DNA from: Cupriavidus necator N-1
Lineage (GTDB): Bacteria > Pseudomonadota > Gammaproteobacteria > Burkholderiales > Burkholderiaceae
Assembly (NCBI RefSeq): GCF_000219215.1
Contig: NC_015726.1
Location: forward strand, 248,001-312,000
DNA: 64,000 nucleotides
Reading direction: 5' to 3'
How positions within the stretch are numbered: position 1 is the stretch's first letter; each line of letters opens with the position of its first letter. The notes beneath the pieces are model-generated. The model was not told the DNA's origin. It worked only from the letters and a program-made list of their open reading frames with translations, and ran no database searches. Of this stretch, positions 9,100 to 19,697 are shown piece after piece. The position numbers and the translations under genes were made by a program.

Positions 9100-10464
9100 G
9101 TGAATATCGTCATTCTCGCCGCGGGCATGGGCAAGCGGATGTATTCCGATTTGCCCAAGGTACTGCACCCGGTAGCCGGGCGGCCCATGCTCGCGCATGT
9201 CCTGGACACCGCCCGTGCGCTGTCGCCGTCGCGGCTGGTGGTCGTGGTCGGCCACGGTGCCGGGCGCGTGCGCGAGGCCGTTGCCGCCGACGATGTCGCC
9301 TTTGCCGAACAGCCCCAGCAGCTTGGCACGGGCCATGCGGTGATGCAGGCACTTCCCTTGTTGGACGACAGCCAGCCCACGTTGGTTCTGTATGGTGACG
9401 TGCCGCTCACCAGCGCTGCCACGCTCCAGGCACTCGTAGCCGAAGCCGGCACGCAGCGCTTTGGCGTGCTGACCGTGGAAATGCCCGACCCGACCGGCTA
9501 TGGCCGCATTGTGCGCGATGCCGCGGGCAGCATCGTCCGCATCGTCGAGCAGAAGGATGCCAGCGACGCCGAGAAGGCCATCCGCGAGATCAACACCGGC
9601 ATTATCGTGTGCCCCACCGGCCACCTGCGCAAGTGGCTGTCGACGCTGCGCAACGATAATGCCCAGGGCGAGTACTACCTGACCGACACGGTCGAGCGCG
9701 CCGTGGCCGATGGCGTGGAGACCGTCTCGGCCCAGCCGGCGGCGATCTGGGAGACGCTCGGCGTCAACAGCAAGCTGCAGCTGGCCGAGGTCGAGCGCAT
9801 CCACCAGGGCAACCAGGCCCGGCGCCTGCTGGAAGCCGGCGTGACGCTGCTGGATCCGGCCCGTATCGACGTGCGCGGCGAACTGAGCTGCGGGCGCGAC
9901 GTTACTATCGACGTGGGCTGCGTTTTCGAAGGGCGCGTGCACCTGGAAGACGGTGTGCGCATCGGCGCCCATTGCGTGATCCGCAACAGCACCGTCGGCG
10001 CCGGCGCCCAGGTGCACCCGTTCTGCCATATTGACGAGGCCAGGGTTGGCCCCGCCGGGCGCATCGGGCCGTACGCGCGGCTGCGTCCTGGCACCGAGCT
10101 GGGCGAGGACGTGCATATCGGTAACTTTGTCGAGGTCAAGAACGCCCAGGTGGCCGCGCACAGCAAGGCCAACCACCTGGCTTATGTGGGCGATGCCACG
10201 GTGGGGTCGCGCGTCAATATTGGCGCGGGTACCATCACCTGCAACTATGACGGGGTGAACAAGCACCGCACGGTGATCGAGGACGATGTCTTTATCGGCT
10301 CCGACACCCAGCTGGTGGCCCCGGTGACGGTGCGCCGCGGCGCCACGCTGGGTGCCGGCACCACGCTGACCAAGGAGGCGCCCGCCGACAAGCTGACGCT
10401 GTCGCGGGCCAAGCAGCTGACCATCGACGCCTGGCAGCGCCCGGTCAAGCAGCCGAAGAAGTAA
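9100..10464 (+). CDS. glmU: Bifunctional GlcNAc-1-P uridyltransferase / glucosamine-1-P acetyltransferase
   Basis: GlmU, 454 residues, makes UDP-N-acetylglucosamine for cell-wall precursors. The start is GTG at 9100, because the product must begin (M)[16 protein letters not shown], the nucleotidyltransferase motif; upstream sequence in frame is not conserved. The N-terminal half shows GTGHAV and YGDVPL. The C-terminal half is a left-handed beta helix of hexapeptide repeats with the acetyltransferase segment [12 protein letters not shown]. glmS follows 117 bp downstream, giving the familiar glmU-glmS order. Confidence 0.97.
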   Translation: MNIVILAAGMGKRMYSDLPKVLHPVAGRPMLAHVLDTARALSPSRLVVVVGHGAGRVREAVAADDVAFAEQPQQLGTGHAVMQALPLLDDSQPTLVLYGDVPLTSAATLQALVAEAGTQRFGVLTVEMPDPTGYGRIVRDAAGSIVRIVEQKDASDAEKAIREINTGIIVCPTGHLRKWLSTLRNDNAQGEYYLTDTVERAVADGVETVSAQPAAIWETLGVNSKLQLAEVERIHQGNQARRLLEAGVTLLDPARIDVRGELSCGRDVTIDVGCVFEGRVHLEDGVRIGAHCVIRNSTVGAGAQVHPFCHIDEARVGPAGRIGPYARLRPGTELGEDVHIGNFVEVKNAQVAAHSKANHLAYVGDATVGSRVNIGAGTITCNYDGVNKHRTVIEDDVFIGSDTQLVAPVTVRRGATLGAGTTLTKEAPADKLTLSRAKQLTIDAWQRPVKQPKK

Positions 10465-10498
10465 GCGTCAGAGGGCCGTCCGCGGGCGGCCAGGGCAC

Positions 10499-10521
10499 GC
10501 GCCGCCTCGGTGAGGCGGCGC
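10499..10521 (+). other. Hairpin in the glmU-glmS spacer
   Basis: A GC-rich hairpin (10-bp arms 10499-10508 and 10512-10521, 3-nt loop) with no T-tract. A weaker GGCC-rich inverted repeat lies just upstream near 10474-10492. It could be an RNA processing or attenuation element between glmU and glmS, or just a stabilising structure. Confidence 0.4.
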
Positions 10522-10581
10522 CACAGGATTCATACCGGCGCCTGAGGTCTACGGGCAGGCGCCAGCAAACGGGGGTTCAGC

Positions 10582-12420
<1,839 letters not shown>

Positions 12421-13150
12421 GGCACTCCTACCATCGTCAGATGGTTGGTCCTGTCCATTAGAAGTCGCCAAAACCTGCGTTAAATCTGCCCAACCCCCGC
12501 CCCGGAACTGCCCGGAAACCAAGACTGGGGCGGAATTGGGCGCTTCTAACGGAATCGCCGGCGCGGCACCTTGCACGCCAAACCGGCCGGGTTGGAGCCC
12601 AGATTTTTTGAGATCCGCCCCGCGATAATTCACCTTTGCAGTTTTCCGACTTGCCGTCCTCGCACTGCCTCTCGACCTGAGCCACATACGAACGCAAAGG
12701 TAGCCTCCGAAGGCGGGAACCGACTGGTCATTCCCTGACAGCAGCGGCGCTGGCTCTACCAGCATGGAACGAGTTCGGGAATCTTCCAGCCCGGCCGCGG
12801 GCGAGCGAGGCTTCAGTTTCGGGGCCGCCAATACGTCGGTTCTGCTTCCTCCGATCGGGGCTTCGCGTCCACGGTCGATACACCCCATGCAGGGCCGGAC
12901 GGAGAGCGAAGGCCTGCTTTGCCTCCTCCGGGATTTGCTCCTATCGTGAATGTGCGTGTCGCTCTTATTTCAAAAGCCGAACCGGTGTGGATTTCCTGAG
13001 CTGACAAGTGTCGTTTGCCGCATTCGCCAGCAGCGGAACCTAGGGTGGCAGGGCAAGCATGCACTGACCTTGTAAGGTCTCGGCGTCTGGGACGACGAAC
13101 GTGGTGAAGAAGGCGGTCACCGATGTGCCGCCTGGCGTCGGAGAAAGCAA
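12421..13150. other. 730-bp region without a supported gene
   Basis: A perfect hairpin ACCATC-GTCA-GATGGT lies at 12430-12445, ten bases after the glmS stop. The rest shows only short or antisense open frames with no recognisable family. Base composition is visibly less GC-rich than in the housekeeping genes on either side. It may be eroded mobile-element sequence. I see no terminal repeats, tRNA or transposase fragment. Confidence 0.5.
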
Positions 13151-13780
13151 GTGAAGAATGCCCACCATGTGCCGCCCGATAAGCTGGCGCCGCACAGCCA
13201 GTCCATCCAGCCTGCATGGGTTCGCATCACGCACTGGCTGAATCTCATCGCTGTGCTCATCATGATGCTTAGCGGCTGGCGCATCTACAACGCATCGCCG
13301 CTGTTCGGCTTCCACTTTCCCAATGCAATCACTCTGGGCGGCTGGCTTGCCGGGGGCCTGCAGTGGCATTTTGCGGCGATGTGGCTCCTTGTCGCCAATG
13401 GCCTGTTCTATTTGGTGATGAATATCGTCACGGGCCGTTTCCGGCGGCGCTTCTTTCCGCTTTCCGTCCCAGCGGCACTGCGTGACATTGCAGCAGCCAT
13501 GCGTGGCAAGCTCGCGCACCCCAATCTGGCCGAATACAACGCTGCCCAGAAGCTCTTCTATGTGGGCGTGGTGGTGGTGATTGTGCTGACGGTGCTGTCT
13601 GGCCTTGCAATCTGGAAGTCGGTTCAATTTCCCTTGCTACGTGTATTGATGGGAGGCTACGACGCTGCGCGTTGGGTGCACTTCATCGGCATGAGCGCGA
13701 TTGCGCTATTCCTTGTCATCCATGTGGTGATGGTGTTGCTGGTACCACGCACACTCATCATCATGTTGCGCGGACGCTAG
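13151..13780 (+). CDS. Cytochrome b/b6-type membrane protein (YedZ1-like)
   Basis: A 209-residue integral membrane protein with four hydrophobic segments and the histidines expected for two b hemes: H28 (RITHWLN), H73 (QWHFAAMW), H177 (RWVHFIGM) and H191 (LVIHVVMV). It belongs to the cytochrome b561/hydrogenase cytochrome b-like group. The GTG start follows GAGAAAGCAA. The molybdopterin oxidoreductase begins about 20 bp downstream, so the pair should form a quinol-to-periplasm electron path. By order and type it corresponds to the YedZ1 protein that serves YedY1 in Azospira; that assignment is inference. Confidence 0.8.
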   Translation: MKNAHHVPPDKLAPHSQSIQPAWVRITHWLNLIAVLIMMLSGWRIYNASPLFGFHFPNAITLGGWLAGGLQWHFAAMWLLVANGLFYLVMNIVTGRFRRRFFPLSVPAALRDIAAAMRGKLAHPNLAEYNAAQKLFYVGVVVVIVLTVLSGLAIWKSVQFPLLRVLMGGYDAARWVHFIGMSAIALFLVIHVVMVLLVPRTLIIMLRGR

Positions 13781-13801
13781 TTCTCGATGCGGAGAATGGT
13801 C

Positions 13802-14575
13802 ATGAGCAAAGCTGAGCAAATCGTCAGGCTCGACCGCAAGCTGATATTGCACGATGCAACGCGCGAGCTGAGCATGCCATCTCGCCGACTGTTCGGAAAG
13901 CGTGCCATTACGCTTGGTGGCTTGCTACTGCTGACGGGCTGCAGCATTACCGACAAACCGTCGGTTGAGTCCTTTCTAATGGCAGTTTCGCGCTTCAATG
14001 ACCGCGTGCAGGGCTGGCTGTTCGACCCTAACCGGCTGGCGCCGACCTATCCCGAGTCAAGGCTGACGCGGCCGTTTCCTTTCAATGCCTACTACGGCCT
14101 CGCTGATGTACCAGAGGTAGATGCCAACGCGTTTCAACTGGAAGTCGGTGGCTTGGTCTCGCGCAGGACGGCATGGACCCTCGAAGAACTCTACGCGTTA
14201 CCGCAGACGGCGCAGGTGACTCGCCATATTTGTGTCGAGGGGTGGAGTGCCATCGGCAAGTGGGGCGGTACGCGCTTCTCTGATTTTCTCCAGCGCGTCG
14301 GAGCCGATACCACTGCAAAATACGTGGGCTTTCTCTGCGCCGATGACTACTACACAAGCATCGACATGCCCACTGCGCTGCATCCACAGACCTTGCTTAC
14401 TTTCACCTACGATGGCGAACGCCTGCCGCCGAAGTATGGGTTTCCGATAAAGCTGCGCATGCCCACCAAGCTTGGGTACAAGAACCCGAAGCACATTGTC
14501 GCGATTTACGTCACAAACAAGTATCCCGGCGGTTACTGGGAAGACCAGGGATACAACTGGTTTGGGGGCTCCTGA
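13802..14575 (+). CDS. Molybdopterin-dependent oxidoreductase, Tat-exported (YedY1-like)
   Basis: A 257-residue protein of the sulfite oxidase/MsrP fold, predicted to reduce or oxidise a periplasmic substrate using the Mo cofactor. Cys144 in TRHICVEGWSAIGKW is the expected molybdenum ligand, and RMPTKLGYKNPKHI is a conserved C-terminal segment. The N-terminus carries a twin-arginine motif SRRLFGKR, a hydrophobic stretch and a lipobox LTGC (Cys47), so it looks like a Tat lipoprotein. The ATG at 13802 is preferred because GGAG lies 7 bp upstream; in-frame ATGs at 13787 and 13796 are alternatives. It sits between the cytochrome b and MXKDX genes. Confidence 0.85.
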   Translation: MSKAEQIVRLDRKLILHDATRELSMPSRRLFGKRAITLGGLLLLTGCSITDKPSVESFLMAVSRFNDRVQGWLFDPNRLAPTYPESRLTRPFPFNAYYGLADVPEVDANAFQLEVGGLVSRRTAWTLEELYALPQTAQVTRHICVEGWSAIGKWGGTRFSDFLQRVGADTTAKYVGFLCADDYYTSIDMPTALHPQTLLTFTYDGERLPPKYGFPIKLRMPTKLGYKNPKHIVAIYVTNKYPGGYWEDQGYNWFGGS

Positions 14576-14639
14576 CCCCCCGAAACCTGACCGGCAAGTC
14601 TGCCGGCCTCTCTTTACCAATCCAATCAAGGGGTACAAC

Positions 14640-14912
14640 ATGAACAAGCGCCTGGTTTTGCTGCTTTCCTCCGCGGTGTTGCTTGCCAGCCATGCATGGG
14701 CACAGGACGCGATGAAGAAGGACGAGATGGGAAAGGGCGCCATGGGTGCCAGCGGCAGCATGGCGAAAGAGTCCATGGGGAAGGACGATATGGACATGAA
14801 AAAAGAAAAAATGAGCAAGAGTCACGCCAAGAAGCCCCACGAAAAGAAGGAGGGCATGAGCAAAGGTACGATGGAAAAGGATTCCATGAGCAAGGACGCC
14901 ACGAAGCAATAG
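14640..14912 (+). CDS. Methionine-rich MXKDX-repeat exported protein (MrpX-like)
   Basis: A 90-residue protein with a signal peptide (cleavage after ASHAWA, residue 21) and a mature part of 69 residues containing 11 Met and 17 Lys but no Cys or Trp. Repeats of the form M-x-K-D/E-x (MGKDD, MKKEK, MEKDS, MSKDA) identify it as a pentapeptide MXKDX repeat protein. Its gene follows the Mo oxidoreductase after 64 bp. In the related Azospira system a Met-rich periplasmic peptide is oxidised by hypochlorite and regenerated by the Mo enzyme; that role is inferred here from gene order and composition. Metal binding by methionines is the alternative. Confidence 0.85.
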   Translation: MNKRLVLLLSSAVLLASHAWAQDAMKKDEMGKGAMGASGSMAKESMGKDDMDMKKEKMSKSHAKKPHEKKEGMSKGTMEKDSMSKDATKQ

Positions 14913-15158
14913 TAGGTCGTACGCACCATCCCGTGGACTATCAGGCGAAAGGAAGCCTCGACATCCGCCGGCCGACAGCGGTTGAGGTTTCCGGCCAGCA
15001 AATTGCTCGTGGAGTTTGATGGGCTCGTGATTCATTGCTGGTTGCAGAACTTACGGATTGTCACGACTTGTGGGTCAACTCGGACGCCGACCGTACCGTT
15101 TGTTCCGGTAAGCAAGGCGCATCGCCGAGCTGCTGAATTTTTCCCAGGAGTCCACGTC

Positions 15159-15596
15159 ATGAAGAAGCTGTTCGCTGCACTCGCTTCCGCCGCCCTCGTC
15201 GGTACCGTTTTCGCGCAGACTGCTGTGCCAGCTTCCGCGACTCAGCCGCAGGGCGGGGCGTCGAAAGACCAGGCGAAGGTCGTCAAGGAGAAGAGCGCCA
15301 CGCTGGCAAAGGCCGACAAGAACCACAAGAGTGCCGGCGCGCATGAAGTAAAGGCCCAAGCCAGCACCAATAAGGAGAAGGCTGACGTAAAGGCCGATGC
15401 CAGTAAGTCAGCCGCCAAGGGCAGCCACCACAATGCGAGCAAGACGAAGGCCGCCCATACCGAGGCTGGTATGGCGAAGGCTGACGCAAAGAATGATTCC
15501 GACACGGCGAAAGCCAAGGCGGATGTGGCGAAGCCTGTGGCGCAGCCCGACGCCGCGAAGGCCGCGGCCAGCGTGGACAAGACGAAGAACCAGTAA
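15159..15596 (+). CDS. Lys/Ala-rich exported protein of unknown function
   Basis: A 145-residue protein with a clear signal peptide (MKKLFAALASAALVGTVFA, cleavage before QTAV). The mature part is low-complexity, dominated by Lys, Ala, Asp, Ser and Thr, with several His and one Met but no Cys. The ATG follows a strong CAGGAG ribosome site. It lies about 250 bp after the MXKDX gene on the same strand. I know no named family. It could be a periplasmic cation-binding or scavenging protein; lysine amines and histidines react with hypochlorite, so a supporting role to the MXKDX protein is possible but speculative. Confidence 0.7.
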   Translation: MKKLFAALASAALVGTVFAQTAVPASATQPQGGASKDQAKVVKEKSATLAKADKNHKSAGAHEVKAQASTNKEKADVKADASKSAAKGSHHNASKTKAAHTEAGMAKADAKNDSDTAKAKADVAKPVAQPDAAKAAASVDKTKNQ

Positions 15597-15855
15597 GTTG
15601 CTCCTATCGGGCGTACCGAGGGGCCGTTGCCAGGGCGAAAGCCGTGGCGATGAAGCCTGAGTGCAGGAGCTTTGCGGAGAGCGCAGGTTAGCCGGAATGC
15701 CAGCCTGGTCTCTCCGCGCTTGTCACGTTTGGGGGCTTTCCCATGCCAATTCATGACGTCGGGGCTCGCCGACTGCATGGCGGAGTTCGCGGTCTTCGAT
15801 GATTCCTTCGCCGTATGCAGGGCACTGCATCGCCCTCTGAGTACGGAGTCAAGTG

Positions 15856-16266
15856 ATGGAGTCGACCCTGATAAATGGGTAGTTGGCCAAGGTGGCCAAC
15901 GTTGGCGTGGAAATGGTTCGCTATTACCAACGATGCGGAATGCTGTCGATATCCGAACGCGTGCATGGCGCCATTCGTCAGTATTCCGGGGACAGCCTGC
16001 AGTGGCATCATTTCATTCGCCGGGCCCAGGCACTTGGGTTCACCCTGGACGAGGTTCGTACGCTGCTGCAACTGAACGACGGCAGCAAATGCGGAACTGC
16101 GCGTGCGCTGGCCGAACAAACGCTGCAAGTCGTCGAGGAACGGCTGCGCGATTTGCGGATGCTGCGGACCGAGTTGAGAAGTCTTGTTGGGCAATGCCGC
16201 GACAATCGCGATGAGGTCATGTGCCCGCTCATTGCCAACCTGTGTGAGGCCAATTGGCCAAAGTAG
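15856..16266 (+). pseudogene. MerR-family regulator with amber codon at position 9
   Basis: The natural start appears to be ATG 15856, reading MESTLING and then TAG at 15880-15882, followed in frame by LAKVANVGVEMVRYYQRCGML, the MerR helix-turn-helix. The stop falls where MerR proteins usually have a residue just before the first helix (often Q or V), so a CAG-to-TAG change is likely. Translation could restart at TTG 15883, giving 127 residues, but no good ribosome site is seen. Three cysteines (C70, C105, C114 in TTG numbering) have the 35- and 9-residue spacing of the mercury ligands C82, C117 and C126 of Tn501 MerR. No merTPA genes lie nearby. It is either a recent pseudogene or a shortened regulator. 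Confidence 0.7.
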
Positions 16267-16314
16267 TCGCGGCTCAAGCCCTTGTGCGTCGTGCTCCGTG
16301 GCGAGGGCCGGCCG

Positions 16315-16950
16315 TTATGCCACGTACAGCAGGAACGCCCGCGCCATCTCCATATCCAGCCGCCGGTCCGACATTGCAAAGGTGCTGTCGCGGTTGATCA
16401 GCGCGTACAGCAGGGTGCCGGCCAGGGCCTGGTGCGCAAAGCGGATGCGCAGTTCCAGTTCCGGCGAGGCGCCCGCCGGGAGCAGCCGCGCCAGGCGTGA
16501 AGCCAGGTCGTCCATGTATTGCCGGTTGAGCTGCCGGATCGGATCCTCGCCGCTGGTGACGCGGGCCACCAGCGAGGCACGCAGCACCCCGGCATTGCGG
16601 TAGGCCCAGATGCGGCTGTCGCGCGCCAGCGTGCACACGGCGTCTTCCAGCGTCGGCGGGCATGTGTCGAGTTGCGCAAGGCGCTCGGCCATGGCCTTGC
16701 GCAGCGTGGTCAGCACCAGGGCCTGCAAAGCCTTGAAATAGCTCTCCTTGCCTTCGAAGCGGCTGTAGAACGCGCCGGTCGTGACGCCGGCGTGCGCGCA
16801 GATTTCCTGGATCGAGACCTGTTCCAGCGTGCGCTCGCGCAGCAGCCGGCGGCCGGCTTCCAGCAGCAGCAGCGTGGTGCGCAGGCCACGCGAATAGCGC
16901 GGTGCGGCATAGCCGGCGTGGCCTTCCAGCCCGGTCAGCTTGTTTTCCAT
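16315..16950 (-). CDS. TetR family transcriptional regulator
   Basis: A 211-residue regulator with the TetR helix-turn-helix in SIQEICAHAGVTTGAFYSRFEGKESYF (about residues 45-71) and a helical ligand-binding C-terminal domain. It is divergent from the broken MFS gene at 17137, the common TetR-controls-efflux layout. A palindrome in the shared region (17054-17069) is a candidate operator. With the MFS gene dead, the regulator may have lost its main local target. Confidence 0.9.
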   Translation of the reverse strand: MENKLTGLEGHAGYAAPRYSRGLRTTLLLLEAGRRLLRERTLEQVSIQEICAHAGVTTGAFYSRFEGKESYFKALQALVLTTLRKAMAERLAQLDTCPPTLEDAVCTLARDSRIWAYRNAGVLRASLVARVTSGEDPIRQLNRQYMDDLASRLARLLPAGASPELELRIRFAHQALAGTLLYALINRDSTFAMSDRRLDMEMARAFLLYVA

Positions 16951-17053
16951 GACGACCCTTTCTCCCCGCGGGGCGTGGCTTGGGCCCGCCCCGGCATGTC
17001 CGTGTTTTTACGGATGTCGTGAACCGTATCCGGCCAACATACTGGCCCGAAAA

Positions 17054-17069
17054 CGTAATCCATATTACG
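17054..17069. promoter_or_regulatory. Palindrome CGTAAT-N4-ATTACG, candidate TetR operator
   Basis: Perfect 6-bp arms CGTAAT (17054-17059) and ATTACG (17064-17069) around CCAT, in the intergenic region between the divergent tetR and MFS genes. The A/T-rich site stands out from its GC-rich surroundings. Assignment to the adjacent TetR protein is inference. Confidence 0.5.
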
Positions 17070-18371
17070 AATTGAGCGGCGCCGTGCCTATCAGGTGCCG
17101 CCCGGAGACCGATGTCCGCCCTTAGGGAGACCTCGCATGACCATGTCCTACCAGCCGCGCCGCGCGTGGTTGACCGCAGTGCTGTTGTTCTTCTTCCTGG
17201 TGGTCAACGCCATGGACAAGATGGTGGTGGGCCTGCTGGCCGCGCCGATGATGGATGAACTGGGGCTGACGCCGGCGCAGTTCGGCCTGGTCGGCAGCAG
17301 CTTCTTCTGGCTGTTCGCGGTGTCCGGCGTGCTGGGCGGCTTTCTTGCCAACCGCACGCCGACCTCGCGGCTGCTGGTCTGCATGGCGCTGGCATGGTCG
17401 CTGTGCCAGATCCCGCTGGCGCTGTCGTCCAGCCTGGCGGTGCTGATCATCTCGCGCATCCTGCTGGGCTTCATGGAAGGGCCGGCTGCGCCGGTGGCGA
17501 TCCACGCCTGCTACAAGTGGTTTCCGGACCGCCGGCGCAACCTGCCCGTGGCGGTGCTGACGCAGGGGGCCGGGATCGGCATCGTGCTGGCGGGCTTTCT
17601 GATCCCGGCGGTCGCCGTGCATTGGGGCTGGCGCGCCAACTTCTACGTGCTGGCGGCGCTGGGTGTGCTGTGGGCCGTGGCCTGGCTGACGCTCGGGCGC
17701 GAAGGGACGCTCGACGAACACCCGGCGGGGCATGGCGCCCCCCACGCCCCCGCGGCCGCCGGCGCGCCGCAGCGCCTGCCATACCGCGTATTGCTGAGCG
17801 ATCCCACGGTGCTCGGCTGCTTCGCGCTGCGGCTGGCGGCATACTGGGGCCTGGCGCTGTGCCTGACCTGGATCCCTCCTACCTGCAGAGCGGGCTGGGC
17901 TTCGGCCACGCCGTCAGCGGCAAGCTGTTCGCGCTGATCATCGGCACCAACCTGCCGTTGACGCTGGCCATTGCATGGTTCTCTGAGCGGCTGCTGGCGC
18001 GCGGCGTGTCGTCGCGGGTTGCGCGCGGGCGGGTCTCGGCCGGCATGCTGCTGCTGGCCGGCGGCTTCTTCCTGTTGCTGCTGTGGCCGGACACCACGCC
18101 GGCCATGCGGGTGGGCCTGCTGGTAGTGGCCTGCGTGTGCGCGCCGGCGATCTATTCGCTGGGCCCGGCGATGCTGGCCGAGGTCGTGCCGGCGGGGCAG
18201 CGCGGTGCGATCCTCGCCATCGATGCATCGGTGTCGTCGCTGGCCGGCGTGCTGGCGCCGCTGGTCACAGGCGTGCTGGTGCAGAACGTTCCGGGGGCAC
18301 GCGGTTTCGAGCTGGGCCTGGCCGTGTGCGGCGCGATCATGGTGGCGGCGGCGCTGGCCGGGCTGTACGTG

Positions 18372-18497
18372 TTGACATCCCCCCCGTCCTCAGCCTTCGG
18401 CTGCCGCCTTACGGCGGAAAGGGCGAGGATTCCTACGGCGCTACGTGATGCTCTACGTAGTCACTTCGGTGGGTTCCTGCTTCGTAGAGCGGCTTGA
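18372..18497 (-). ncRNA. Predicted TnpB guide RNA (omega RNA) region, copy 1
   Basis: TnpB nucleases use an RNA made from the 3' end of tnpB through the transposon end, with the guide taken from flanking host DNA. Here the 126 nt after the tnpB stop can fold into an 8-bp stem (GCTCTACG/CGTAGAGC) and two short hairpins, CCGCC-GTAA-GGCGG and CAGCC-GAA-GGCTG, ending in GATGTCAA. The guide would start CACGTACAGCCCGGCC in the MFS gene. The element end is seen; RNA production is inferred from the family. Confidence 0.45.
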
Positions 18498-19658
18498 CTA
18501 CGCCGACTCTCCACAGGCTGCAACGCGGTGCCCCCGCGCCAAAATGTTGATCGCGCCGACCACGTCGGCGTGATTCGCATAGCCGCATGCCACACAGGCG
18601 AAGCTCGCCTGGCTCTGCCGGTTCTCGGCAGATACATGCCCGCAGCAAGGGCACGTGCGACTGGTGTGCTGTGGCGGCACAGCTATTAGCCAGCCGCCAT
18701 TCCACGCTAGCTTGTATTCCAGTTGACGCCCGAACTCGTACCAACCCTGATCGAGGATGGCCTTGTTCAGGCCGGACTTGGCCCTGACGTTCTTGCCCGG
18801 TTGCCCGCTTGAACCGGCCGCTGACTTGGACATGTTCCGTACCTTCAGGTCCTCGATACACACCATCGCTTGATTTTCGCTGATCGTGGTCGTGGCTTTG
18901 TGCAGGTAGTCGAGGCGGGCGTTACCGATGCGTGCGTGGATACGCTGGATTCGGGCCTTGGACTTCTTCCAGTTGTTGCTGAATTTCGTCTTGCGGCTCA
19001 TCGCCCGCTGCGCACGGCGCAGTCTGGCTTCGTGCTTCCTAAAGCTGTTGAGCGGCGCGAGGAAAGTGCCATCGCTCATGGTGGCAAAGCGAGCGATGCC
19101 CATGTCGATGCCGATGGCGCTGGTGGCTTTCGGCACAGGTCGCTCGACCTTCCGCTCAGTCTGGATCGAAACAAACCACTTGCCGCCCGACAGGCTGACG
19201 CAGGCATTGCGTACCTCACCGAGTACGTCGCGGCTGTTCCTGTATCGCAGCCAGCCCAGCTTGGGCAAAAAGATACGCGAGTTGGTCTGATCAAGCTTGA
19301 TTTGCTTCTGGTCGGGATAGCGGAAACTGTCGCCCAGACCCTTCTTCTTGAAACGCGGGAAGTCGGCCCGTTTTGCGAAGAAATTTGTGTAGGCCCGCTC
19401 CAAGTCCTTGAGCGTCTGTTGAAGAGGATGGACTGGTGCATCGGCCAGCCATGCTGTTTCCGTGCTGTTGCGCCACTCCGTGAGTTGCTTACACAGACCG
19501 GCATAGCTGAGCTTCTTTTCGCCTTGATCGTAACGCTGTTTCTGCAACGCCAGCGCCTTGTTATAGACGAACCGGCACGATCCGGCATAACGGCGCATGT
19601 TGCGCTGCTGCTCGCCGTTCGGCATCAATTCGTATTTGAATGCTTGAAGACGCTGCAT
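18498..19658 (-). CDS. tnpB: TnpB, RNA-guided nuclease of IS605-type element (copy 1)
   Basis: A 386-residue TnpB starting at ATG 19658 (MQRLQAFKYEL); longer in-frame extensions run antisense through the tnpA end and are rejected. The RuvC-like catalytic triad is intact: D185 (GIDMGI), E269 (CIEDL) and D364 (HADVVGAINIL). The zinc ribbon C336PxC339...C355xxC358 is also complete. TnpB proteins cut DNA next to a transposon-specific motif using an RNA from the element end, helping retain the element. The protein differs from copy 2 at one residue (A344 here, V344 there). Confidence 0.92.
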   Translation of the reverse strand: MQRLQAFKYELMPNGEQQRNMRRYAGSCRFVYNKALALQKQRYDQGEKKLSYAGLCKQLTEWRNSTETAWLADAPVHPLQQTLKDLERAYTNFFAKRADFPRFKKKGLGDSFRYPDQKQIKLDQTNSRIFLPKLGWLRYRNSRDVLGEVRNACVSLSGGKWFVSIQTERKVERPVPKATSAIGIDMGIARFATMSDGTFLAPLNSFRKHEARLRRAQRAMSRKTKFSNNWKKSKARIQRIHARIGNARLDYLHKATTTISENQAMVCIEDLKVRNMSKSAAGSSGQPGKNVRAKSGLNKAILDQGWYEFGRQLEYKLAWNGGWLIAVPPQHTSRTCPCCGHVSAENRQSQASFACVACGYANHADVVGAINILARGHRVAACGESA

Positions 19659-19697
19659 GGCCCAATCATACTCTTGGCCTACGAGCGACGACAATGA

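Noticed and set aside
12421..12520. Tn7-type transposon end next to glmS
   Set aside because: No TGTGGGCGGACA-like terminus or TnsB-type repeats are visible, and no tns genes; only the position is suggestive.
12458..12949. Possible genes in the gap after glmS on either strand
   Set aside because: Short frames without ribosome sites, family similarity or convincing codon bias.
18870..19697. A 275-residue plus-strand frame inside tnpB, repeated in copy 2
   Set aside because: Antisense to tnpB; identical only because the element is duplicated.
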